Assembly: GCA_002704825.1 (NCBI GenBank)
Contig: PAIY01000117.1
Location: 1 to 59,214, forward strand
DNA: 59,214 bases
Reading direction: 5' to 3'
From: Phycisphaeraceae bacterium
GTDB lineage: Bacteria > Planctomycetota > Phycisphaerae > Phycisphaerales > Phycisphaeraceae
Under the pieces are notes generated by a model. It saw only the letters and a list, made by a program, of their open reading frames with translations. It was not told the DNA's origin and searched no databases. Made by a program: the position numbers and the translations under genes. This document shows positions 16,407 to 23,475 of this stretch, piece after piece (the stretch's first letter is position 1; each line of letters opens with the position of its first letter).

Positions 16407-16907
16407 CTAATCCAGATCAATGCTGTCGTCATCAATCTCTTTGATAAAGGCAGGGTTATTTTTGATCTTGTTGAGTAATAATAACCACAAGATAGCAAAG
16501 CCTGTCGCGACGATCAGAACAATGGTATGTGACACAGGATTCGTCATCATATCCAGCGTTGCCTGATGAACAGACAAGCCTCGTGCTTCACGGCTTGCGG
16601 TGTATGCATTTTGAGCCTGCTCTGGGAAGCGCATTGCCAGAATGGATGACATGGCTGTAAACAATAAATTCAACACCACAGCAATCTGGCTTGTTACATA
16701 GAAAATCCGGATTTTAGGAGTGATCAGGAAGGTGAAGCCGCCCAGCAGTGCGATGAGTAATGCAATCGCCAAGACATAAAAGAGCCATGTATAGCCAACA
16801 TTCTCGAATAATAGATAGTCCATCGATGATGTACGGAGTAACACATCAATGGTTTTCCATATCGACCAGAGAAAAAGGCATAGCATGAATATCCGGATAT
16901 ATTTCAT
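16407..16907 (-). CDS. Hypothetical membrane protein with about four helices
   Basis: This 166-residue protein is not recognised. Hydrophobic segments lie near residues 3-20, 42-62, 70-92 and 125-147, and it ends with the acidic tail EIDDDSIDLD. The loop between helices 3 and 4 (about 93-122) is polar and contains REARGLSVH. It shares the AT-rich composition of the convergent gene at 15937-16317, so the two may have entered together. It is preceded by an inverted-repeat element (16937-17029). No function is assigned. Confidence 0.6.
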   Translation of the reverse strand: MKYIRIFMLCLFLWSIWKTIDVLLRTSSMDYLLFENVGYTWLFYVLAIALLIALLGGFTFLITPKIRIFYVTSQIAVVLNLLFTAMSSILAMRFPEQAQNAYTASREARGLSVHQATLDMMTNPVSHTIVLIVATGFAILWLLLLNKIKNNPAFIKEIDDDSIDLD

Positions 16908-16936
16908 AGTTGTTTAGCTTTTGTTTTGATAGCCAA

Positions 16937-17029
16937 GTAGGGTGGGTAGAGCAAAGCGAAACCCACCGTCTTTGGGCGTATGGTTGGTGTTGTATTGGTG
17001 GGTTTCGGCTTTGCCTCTACCCACCCTAC
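16937..17029. repeat. Inverted repeat of the GTAGGGTGGGT type, family D
   Basis: GTAGGGTGGGTAGAG (16937-16951) continuing to ACCCACC at 16967 is inverted almost perfectly at 16997-17029, around a 29-base centre. The arms are 31 and 33 bases and differ by single-base gaps. It fills the gap between the methyltransferase and the membrane-protein gene. Confidence 0.8.
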
Positions 17030-17047
17030 GGTTGAGATTATTGTCAA

Positions 17048-17872
17048 TCACCGCGTCGCCACGATATATGCGATCCAGCACGGGTCGGGGGATGCGTGGT
17101 CTTGGGCGGTGTAGATGCCATTGCCTTCGCCGTCTTCATCGACGCCTTCCCAGTAGACGTCCACTTCACTGAAGCCGGCTTCCTTGCATAGCTCCACGAC
17201 TTCGGGGATGGACCAGAAACGCCATTCGTAGGTGAAAGCTTTGTCCAGGCGGCTGCCATCTTTGAATTGGAAGTGGATGTGGAAAGTCGCATCGTGGGTG
17301 ATGGGGCAGAGCTTGTGTTGCTCCCATTCATACTTGAAGTCTTTGAACTTGCGGACGTCGGTATGGTCTTCGACCCAGCAGTCGCCGCCACCCATCATGT
17401 CCATGACCATCATGCCTTCGTCGTTGAGATTTTTGTAGGCATGCTTGAGATACTTGAGTAATTCGGGACGAGTCTTGAAAATCCAGAAGCTGAAGTTCTG
17501 GGCGCTGAGGATGTCGAACTTCTGACCGCCGGAGGTGCGCACATCTTGTTGCAGGAGGGTGACGCGGTCCTGTTGTTTGGGCTTGAGGGGTGCGAGGTTA
17601 TTTTCGCGGCCCCAGGCTAAGGGTTCGGGATCGAGGTCCACGCCGACGGCGACGCGGTCTTTGTGTGATTTGACCCATTCACAGCAGATGGCAAACGTGC
17701 CACAGAAATCTTCGCGGAGGGAGACGGGTTTTCTGCCGAAGGCGGTTTTAAAGACTTTGTTGAAGAACTTGACTTCGGATTCGGGTTCCTGAACGGAGCG
17801 TTGGTAGAGAACATATTTATCTGCCTTGGCAGCCATGCAGTCGAAGTTGTCTTTGGTTTTGGTCTTGGGCAT
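17048..17872 (-). CDS. Class I SAM-dependent methyltransferase
   Basis: This 274-residue protein fits a Rossmann-fold AdoMet methyltransferase. The glycine motif I position is occupied by LREDFCGTF (52-60), followed by the acidic strand VGVDLD (76-81), where the aspartate would contact the AdoMet ribose. A later motif, DILSAQNFSFWIF, corresponds to the active-site region. The C-terminal half contains a WRFWSIPEV segment and several acidic loops. The substrate is not evident. The frame is open to 18073, but residues encoded before 17872 do not look like the family, so the internal ATG at 17872 is used; ATG 17923 is possible. It stands apart from neighbours, with 325 bases to the upstream gene. 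Confidence 0.8.
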   Translation of the reverse strand: MPKTKTKDNFDCMAAKADKYVLYQRSVQEPESEVKFFNKVFKTAFGRKPVSLREDFCGTFAICCEWVKSHKDRVAVGVDLDPEPLAWGRENNLAPLKPKQQDRVTLLQQDVRTSGGQKFDILSAQNFSFWIFKTRPELLKYLKHAYKNLNDEGMMVMDMMGGGDCWVEDHTDVRKFKDFKYEWEQHKLCPITHDATFHIHFQFKDGSRLDKAFTYEWRFWSIPEVVELCKEAGFSEVDVYWEGVDEDGEGNGIYTAQDHASPDPCWIAYIVATR

Positions 17873-18000
17873 CTGTTGTATCCGCGCGGTTTTAGTTTTC
17901 AGTTGACAGGTTAATGATGACATAGGATGACCGGCCTTGGCGGAAGATTCAACTATCGGTGATATACGTGAGATGATTTTTAACGTGTGTTTCGTAGCCA

Positions 18001-18055
18001 GGGGTTGTGCGCTGCTCGCATCAGGCAAGCTGATGCTGCGCTGCTGGGCAACCCC
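18001..18055. repeat. Long imperfect hairpin upstream of the methyltransferase gene
   Basis: GGGGTTG (18001-18007) pairs with CAACCCC (18049-18055), and the core GCATCAG/CTGATGC forms a perfect inner stem around GCAAG. The two shoulders carry similar TGCGCTGCT blocks in direct orientation. It may be a diverged palindromic element; a regulatory role is not shown. Confidence 0.45.
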
Positions 18056-18135
18056 CGGACCCCCGCAAGGCAAAAGGCAGTGAAGGTCGGTGGTGGTTGG
18101 TGGGGTGTTGTGTGTGATGGTGTACGTGTGTGCAA

Positions 18136-18172
18136 CCCTGCGTCGACACGACGCGACTCGCCTCGCCTGAAT
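18136..18172. repeat. Dispersed repeat family C, single arm
   Basis: This segment contains CGTCGACACGACGCGACTCG followed by CCTCGCCTGAAT. It matches the right arms of the family C elements at 5571-5620 and 7783-7827. No partner arm is evident nearby, so it may be a decayed or half copy. It sits in the 324-base gap between the glycosyltransferase 3' end and the methyltransferase 5' end. Confidence 0.6.
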
Positions 18173-18196
18173 GGCTGCTTTGCGACATATAGCAGT

Positions 18197-19279
18197 TTAC
18201 GATTGATCCATGCGCATCTGCACGCGGTCCCAGACCTGTTCGAGTGTGATGCGTGCCATGATGGCTTGGTCGTTTTTGCGGTCGCGGTAGCTTTGAGCCA
18301 GTTCCTGTTGCGTAATGTCGTTTGGTTGGACGACCCATTGGTCTTGTTGATAGGGACCGACGAGGGCGGGATTGGTTGGGCCGAAGAGACTGACGGTGGG
18401 GGTGCCCAGTCCGACCGCCATGTGCAGGGGGCCTGAGTCGTGGCAGATCATGATGCGGGCGCGTTGGATGAGTCCCATCATTTTCCCAATGGTGGTTGGG
18501 GGCAGCTGCGTGTTGGTTGCATCGAGCAGCGGTTGGACGATGGGTTGCTCGTGGGGGGCAGCCATGACAATGATGCGCAGGTTCAGTTCGTGTTCCAGTC
18601 GTTTGGCCAGTTCGACGAATCGCTGGATGGGCCAGCATTTGCATAACCACTGTGCAGTCGGGGCAAGCAGGGCAAAGGGACGGTTCCCGATGCCGATGTC
18701 GTTGAGATATTGGTCCGCCCATTTGAGATCTTCAGTTGGCGTGAACAATCGCATATCCCGGTCGGGTTCCTGTGGCGAGGGGGGCATGTCATGGGCTTTG
18801 AGTAACGCGAGCATGCGGTCGACGGTGTGCATGTTGGTGTCGATGTGATAGCGATGGGTGTAGCCCAAATGCCCACCTTCGCGGGCGTTGGCAAAGCCGA
18901 CACGGATGGGGGCGCGCGTTGCCCATGTGAAGTAGCCAGAGCGTGCAAGACCCTGCAGATCAAAGACCATGTCGTAATGCGCTTCACGTAATTGGCGGAG
19001 AAAGCCACGGAAGCTTGACCATTGACCGGGTCGCAGCAGCAGCTTCGAATATCGCTTGCGGTCAAATGCAACAACCTGATGCAGGTCGGGGTGCGAGGCG
19101 ATCGCAGGCGCGAAGGGGGACTGAACCAGCCAGTCGATCTGGGCTTTGGGCATGGCCTTTCGCAGTGTCACCAAAGCTGGCACGGTGCGACACACATCAC
19201 CCAATGCACTGGGGCGAATCAGCAGCACGCGCGGGGCGTCAGAGCTTGATTTGGGATTCGGGGGGTGATCATTGGCCAT
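18197..19279 (-). CDS. Glycosyltransferase family 9 (heptosyltransferase-like)
   Basis: This 360-residue GT-B-fold enzyme resembles ADP-heptose:LPS heptosyltransferases. The N-terminal motif IRPSALGDVCRTVP (21-34) and DLQG (107-110) are standard. In the C-terminal domain, the sugar-nucleotide site HDSGPLH (280-286) and SLFGPTNP are also standard. It most likely adds a heptose or similar sugar to a cell-envelope glycolipid on the cytoplasmic face. The donor and acceptor cannot be specified. The chosen ATG at 19279 removes an unrelated-looking 41-residue extension. It reads divergently from the metallophosphoesterase gene across an 83-base spacer. No other LPS-core gene is in the window. Confidence 0.9.
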   Translation of the reverse strand: MANDHPPNPKSSSDAPRVLLIRPSALGDVCRTVPALVTLRKAMPKAQIDWLVQSPFAPAIASHPDLHQVVAFDRKRYSKLLLRPGQWSSFRGFLRQLREAHYDMVFDLQGLARSGYFTWATRAPIRVGFANAREGGHLGYTHRYHIDTNMHTVDRMLALLKAHDMPPSPQEPDRDMRLFTPTEDLKWADQYLNDIGIGNRPFALLAPTAQWLCKCWPIQRFVELAKRLEHELNLRIIVMAAPHEQPIVQPLLDATNTQLPPTTIGKMMGLIQRARIMICHDSGPLHMAVGLGTPTVSLFGPTNPALVGPYQQDQWVVQPNDITQQELAQSYRDRKNDQAIMARITLEQVWDRVQMRMDQS

Positions 19280-19362
19280 GGATCGTCTACTATATCCATA
19301 TTGTCGACATACGTTGACTCCCACAGCATGATTTTCGCACCTAAACCAAACAGGACGACCCC

Positions 19363-20199
19363 GTGGCTCAACCTTCCGAATCTGACTCATCATCCAACGC
19401 ACCCCAACCTAAAGCCGTCAAGAATGATCCGACCGGTGGGAAGGGCAGCTTCGCATTGATCTCCGACATTCATGGCAATGTGGATGCCCTGAAAATCGTC
19501 CTTGCAGATATCAAGGAACGCGGTGTCAATCGCATCTGCTGTCTGGGTGATATCATCGGCTATGGCCCGAATCCCTGCGAGTGTCTGGACCTGGTGATGG
19601 AAAACTGTGAATGGGCATTGATGGGTAATCACGACTTTGCTGCCCTTTACGAACCCACTGCATTTAACGCGTCTGCCGAAGCCGCTGCGTTCTGGACCCG
19701 TCGTCAGTTTGAGCTTGAAGAAGACCCCGTCAAACGCCGCAAGCGTTGGGAGTATCTGGGCAGCCTGGAAATCCGACATCACTTTCATGGCACGTTATGC
19801 GTTCACGCTTCACCCCGACGCCCGATTAATGAGTATGTCTTCCCCGATGACGTGATCACATCACCGTCGAAGATGGCACAGATTTTTGACCGCATCGAAA
19901 AGCGCTGCTTCTGTGGGCATACCCACGTCGCAGGTGTCTTCACCGATGAGCCTGACTTCTACCCGCCTGCTGATCTGAATGGTCGCTACCGATTGAACAG
20001 TGGCGAAAAATGCATCATCAATCCCGGCAGTGTCGGCCAACCGCGCGACCGTGACCCGCGGGCGAGTTATGCCATCGTCAGCAGTGAACATGTTGATTTC
20101 GTCCGTTTGGAATATCCCATTCAAACCGTCATCGACAAGATCAACGAAATCCCCGATCTCAACGAGTTCCTCGGCCAACGCCTGCTTGAAGGTCGGTAA
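19363..20199 (+). CDS. Calcineurin-like metallophosphoesterase
   Basis: This 278-residue cytoplasmic phosphoesterase of the YfcE/MJ0936 type has all the metal ligands of the calcineurin fold. They are D-x-H (Asp35, His37), GD (Asp63), GNHD (88-91), His148 and GHTH (185-188), followed by NPGSVGQPRD (220-229). Such proteins hydrolyse phosphodiesters or phosphomonoesters; the physiological substrate is unknown. The start is GTG 19363 with AGGA eight bases upstream. The first 28 residues are low-complexity and polar, ahead of the first strand. It is transcribed divergently from the glycosyltransferase and ends just before a nested pair of repeat elements. Confidence 0.9.
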   Translation: MAQPSESDSSSNAPQPKAVKNDPTGGKGSFALISDIHGNVDALKIVLADIKERGVNRICCLGDIIGYGPNPCECLDLVMENCEWALMGNHDFAALYEPTAFNASAEAAAFWTRRQFELEEDPVKRRKRWEYLGSLEIRHHFHGTLCVHASPRRPINEYVFPDDVITSPSKMAQIFDRIEKRCFCGHTHVAGVFTDEPDFYPPADLNGRYRLNSGEKCIINPGSVGQPRDRDPRASYAIVSSEHVDFVRLEYPIQTVIDKINEIPDLNEFLGQRLLEGR

Positions 20200-20209
20200 A
20201 GCGCATTTT

Positions 20210-20480
20210 AAACCGCTTGCGGTTTAGTGCTCTTTAGAAGGAATCGGACATTCATAGGAATGTGTCTATCGTCTGCGCCCTACAGAGTGTTTTAAATCAT
20301 AAACTCCACTTTTCGTCACTCCCGTGCAGGCGGGAGTCCAGTGAGGCCTGCAAGTGCGCACGGTATGCCACTGGATTCCCGCCTGCGCGGGAATGACGAG
20401 ATGTGATATGGTATGGAGTTTTTTTGATTAAAACGCGCTAAACCGCAAGCGGTTTACGATTCGGGCGAAATCCGAAATCT
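20210..20480. repeat. Dispersed inverted-repeat element, family B, copy 2 (interrupted)
   Basis: The left arm (20210-20229) carries AAACCGCTTGCGGTTTAGTG. The inverted right arm (20435-20478) carries GCGCTAAACCGCAAGCGG and the conserved tail GCGAAATCCGAAAT. The pair matches element B copy 1 at 7009-7118, but the arms are pushed apart to about 270 bases because a family A element lies between them. Confidence 0.7.
20288..20434. mobile_element. MITE-like palindromic element, family A, copy 2, nested in family B
   Basis: Ends GTTTTAAATCATAAACTCCA (20289-20308) and, inverted, TATGGAGTTTTTTTGATTAA (20412-20431) flank the arms CGTCACTCCCGTGCAGGCGG (20314) and GCGCGGGAATGACG (20385-20398). The whole is one palindrome of about 147 bases lying inside element B. 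It encodes nothing and is probably mobilised in trans, if at all. Confidence 0.65.
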
Positions 20481-20484
20481 CACA

Positions 20485-22680
20485 TCACACCACAAACTGA
20501 CGCAAAACGGTTTCCAGTGATTGGGCTTCGTCTTTGAGGTGGTTGATGTCGTCGGAGACCTGGCTGATGGCATCGGTGGATTGGTGGGTGATCTGGACCA
20601 TCTGCTGAATCTGGTGATGACTTTGTTCGGAGGTCTGGGATTGATCCTGCATGCGCTCAGACATCTGCGTGATGCTTTGAGCAACGGAGAGTGTACGGGT
20701 GACGATTTCTTCGAGTCGCTTGCCAGCATCGGTTGCCTGGAGGGTGCAGTCTTCGACGTAGTGTTTGCCTTCCTGCATCTGGCTGACAACCTGATTGGTT
20801 TGCGTCTGAATGTTCTTGATCACATCGATGATCTGGCTGGTAGCCGTGTTGGTGCGGTCAGCAAGCTTGCGGACTTCACTGGCGACGACGGCAAAGCCTC
20901 GGCCATGCTCACCGGCGCGGGCGGCTTCGATGGCAGCATTGAGTGCCAACAAGTTCGTCTGATCCGCAATCTCGATAATGGTGTTCACCAGTTGATTGAT
21001 TGATTTGGTGTGTATGTTAAGCGTGTCGATGCTTGTTGCGTTTTGCTGAATCATTTCGTTGAGATGTGTGACATCTTCAATGGTCTTACTGACAGAATCG
21101 CCACCAGTCTGAGCGGTTGAGCCTGCAGCCTGGGCGAGTTTCTGACTGTTGGTTGCTTCATCACAGACAAAACGGGTGATCTCATTCATCTGGTCGACGA
21201 GTTGGCTGACCTGGTCAGCGAGTTGCTGCTGCTGGATCATCCCCTTGGCGGTCTGTTCACAGCGATGAGCGATGCTGACGGTGGATGTATTGAGTTTGTG
21301 CCCCATCTGTGAGACCTGCACCACCATGCGGTGAATCTTCTCCATGAACTGATTGAAGTTGTCGCTGAGATGCCCCAGTTCGTCATTGGATTGGATATTG
21401 AGGCGTTGGGTCAGATCACCTTGGCCGGTGGCAATGTCAGCTAAGCGGGTGTTGAGCATGGCAATGCGTTTGAGAATATTGTGTCGCAGGGCAAAGCCGC
21501 CTGTTGCCATGAACAGAACACAACTGCTGCCGAATCCGAGTGTGAGCATCCACGCCAGGTTCAGTTTCTTCAAGACGATCATGCGCGCGTTGGCCGCTTG
21601 CTCAGCAGCCTGATGCGTTATGGACTGTTGCTTGTCATAGGCCTGTTGCGCTTGCTGCTGCATCGCCAAAGCCTGCTGTTGATCAGTAACGCATTGTTGT
21701 TGTTGCGATGAGATATTTTCAGACAACTTTGCCAACTGTTCATTGAGTTTGACGGTCAGCGGGACAAGCTGCTGCTGATAGACATGGTAGGCCTCGTTCT
21801 GACTGGCGATGGTGACTTCTTCGATGGAGGCAGCCCGGTCCAGTTCCACGAGCATGGACTTGAACAAAGGCGGGTAGGTGTCGCGAAATTTGGCGCGGAT
21901 TTTATCCCACGGGTCCATGAGCGTCATCATGTCCAGATCACCGACAAGGGAGTGGAGTTTCTGATCCTCTGCCAGGGCTTTTTCCATGACGGTTTTGAAT
22001 TCAGGATGTCGCGCGATCGCCTGTTTGTAGGCATCGGACTGCATGAATTGGGCGATGGGCATGTCCTCAGGTTCTTCGGGGAAGATTTCACTGATACCTG
22101 ATTCGAGGAAAATGGTGTTGACGATTTTGAGTGTTTTGTTGAGGTAGGTCCATTGCAATTGCCGGAGTTGTAAAGCCAACCCTTCCTGGCGGATTTGCCA
22201 GTGTTCAGTGATGTGTTCAACGGTTTGATGCAGCGAATGTGTGGTTTGGGTTAACGCTTGGATTTGATCATCCGTGAGTTGTGGTTTGTTGTCTGATGCG
22301 ACGAGTTGGAGGGTTGGCCAGTCACCGGCTCTTTGAGGTAACGATGGCAATGCCGCGTTGGCAATCATGGCCTGACTGAGTAACCCCAGTTGGTAATGCA
22401 TGTCTGATCGAACGGCTTGCAACACCGCCGCGTCCGCACGCAGATGTTGTGATTTTTTTTGTGTTAGGTTCAGAATTTCCTGAGCCTGATTAATCTGCTC
22501 GTTGGCCTGTTCTGCTTGCTGTTGAAGGTTTTGCGCCTGGTTGGTTGCCGTGATGGCAGAGGTCGCAGCATGGATCGAACGCAGGACCGTGACGGTCAAT
22601 AGCAGTGTCAGTAAGACACACAGAACGATGCCGGTGGACATTTTTCGTGAGATGGTCAGATTCGGTTTGATGGTCAGCAC
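20485..22680 (-). CDS. Methyl-accepting chemotaxis protein
   Basis: This 731-residue transmembrane chemoreceptor senses a signal outside the inner membrane and controls CheA. Domains in order: transmembrane helix 1 (16-36), a large helical sensory region (about 40-372), transmembrane helix 2 (376-396), HAMP (398-452) and the cytoplasmic signalling domain. The hairpin tip is canonical, with [20 protein letters not shown] at 571-590. The segment just before helix 2 is unusually glutamine-rich (326-352). No C-terminal CheR-docking pentapeptide is present. The apparent start is GTG 22680; ATG 22641 would shorten the N-terminus by 13 residues. No che genes are nearby, so it is an orphan receptor. 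The 3' end abuts repeat element B. Confidence 0.93.
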   Translation of the reverse strand: MLTIKPNLTISRKMSTGIVLCVLLTLLLTVTVLRSIHAATSAITATNQAQNLQQQAEQANEQINQAQEILNLTQKKSQHLRADAAVLQAVRSDMHYQLGLLSQAMIANAALPSLPQRAGDWPTLQLVASDNKPQLTDDQIQALTQTTHSLHQTVEHITEHWQIRQEGLALQLRQLQWTYLNKTLKIVNTIFLESGISEIFPEEPEDMPIAQFMQSDAYKQAIARHPEFKTVMEKALAEDQKLHSLVGDLDMMTLMDPWDKIRAKFRDTYPPLFKSMLVELDRAASIEEVTIASQNEAYHVYQQQLVPLTVKLNEQLAKLSENISSQQQQCVTDQQQALAMQQQAQQAYDKQQSITHQAAEQAANARMIVLKKLNLAWMLTLGFGSSCVLFMATGGFALRHNILKRIAMLNTRLADIATGQGDLTQRLNIQSNDELGHLSDNFNQFMEKIHRMVVQVSQMGHKLNTSTVSIAHRCEQTAKGMIQQQQLADQVSQLVDQMNEITRFVCDEATNSQKLAQAAGSTAQTGGDSVSKTIEDVTHLNEMIQQNATSIDTLNIHTKSINQLVNTIIEIADQTNLLALNAAIEAARAGEHGRGFAVVASEVRKLADRTNTATSQIIDVIKNIQTQTNQVVSQMQEGKHYVEDCTLQATDAGKRLEEIVTRTLSVAQSITQMSERMQDQSQTSEQSHHQIQQMVQITHQSTDAISQVSDDINHLKDEAQSLETVLRQFVV

Positions 22681-23243
22681 TGATATACCCGCCCGATCCT
22701 GACAGCAACCCCACTGTCTGAATCTTTAAATTGATGATTACATTTACCCCGCGTTGGGTATCGACGAGATCATCAGCTTGATAGAGCGCTTTTGTAAACT
22801 TATGTATTACTAATAATGTGAGCGACAGATATGTTGCAAGGATCGGTCTATTAACGGGTTAACAGCTAAAATACTAGAACAGATATTCAGTCTTGTTTAT
22901 ATTTTGATAATGGTATCCATGTTCGTTATTCATTGCTTGATGATTGATTGATCGCGTTTATATCAAACTGTGAACATCGATCATTGGGCTTGGTATCGGG
23001 TCATTGTGGATCAGTTATTCGTCTTACTCCGGCCTGAATGAACATTGTTCAAAGCAACATGATTGGTTTGTCGCATACGGTAACCACGACCTGCTGAACA
23101 ACATTCATTCAAAGAGTCCTATCAACATGATGATCGGGTCCCTATCAAGTTGAAAATATTCGTTCATACAAAAGACAATTTATGCTTGAAACAGGGCTCA
23201 AATATTTGAAAAAAATTATCGTAAGAGAAAATAATTCAACCTC
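22681..23243. other. AT-rich non-coding spacer
   Basis: This spacer separates the divergent chemoreceptor and TPS genes. It is AT-rich, with many stop codons in all frames and no convincing gene. It should contain the chemoreceptor promoter near 22,700-22,760, but no clear boxes could be fixed. Confidence 0.5.
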
Positions 23244-23272
23244 TTGACGGCAAAATGCCAATGACATATAAC
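23244..23272 (+). promoter_or_regulatory. Sigma70-like promoter of the TPS locus
   Basis: TTGACG at 23244-23249 and TATAAC at 23267-23272 are separated by exactly 17 bases. Predicted initiation near 23279 coincides with the first base of a stable hairpin. It is the best promoter match seen in the window. Confidence 0.65.
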
Positions 23273-23278
23273 CAGACT

Positions 23279-23475
23279 CGTCATAGGTGGTGTAGGTCCG
23301 CCATGACGGTGAATATTTAGACGCAAATGATTGCTAAATCTGATCAAGGGGTTGATCAAATCAGCAGAAAATCACGTCATTTATTGGGGAAAGTCCGCTA
23401 TTTCCTTATTGAACCAGGTCCGGAATCGGTCGAACGCTGTCGTTCGGCCTTGTTTTGCTTTAGGGGTTGCTCCAT
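23279..23475 (+). promoter_or_regulatory. Structured 5' leader with terminator-like hairpin upstream of tpsB
   Basis: The predicted untranslated leader is about 197 bases. Hairpin 1 is CGTCAT-A-GGTGG with CCGCCATGACG (23279-23308). Hairpin 2 is TGATCAA-GGGG-TTGATCA (23341-23358). A weaker one pairs GGAAA (23388) with TTTCC (23401). Hairpin 4 pairs GGTCGAACG (23428-23436) with CGTTCGGCC (23441-23449) and is followed by TTGTTTTGCTTT, an imperfect U-tract. This could act as an attenuator 14 bases before the ribosome-site and start region. It matches no riboswitch class that I recognise. The existence of the hairpins is direct; regulation is inferred. Confidence 0.5.

Noticed and set aside
17873-18073. 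N-terminal extension of the methyltransferase
   Set aside because: The extra 67 codons pass through the 18001-18055 hairpin and lack family resemblance, so the internal ATG is preferred.
23415-23425. CAGGTCCGGAA, identical to part of the signal-recognition-particle RNA apical loop
   Set aside because: The partner bases that close the GGAA loop and the second half of the SRP helix are missing, so it is probably coincidental within the tpsB leader.
23241-23475. Cyclic-di-GMP or other known riboswitch upstream of tpsB
   Set aside because: The GACGCAAA at about 23,320 recalls the c-di-GMP-I core, but the required paired helices and tetraloop-receptor are not found.
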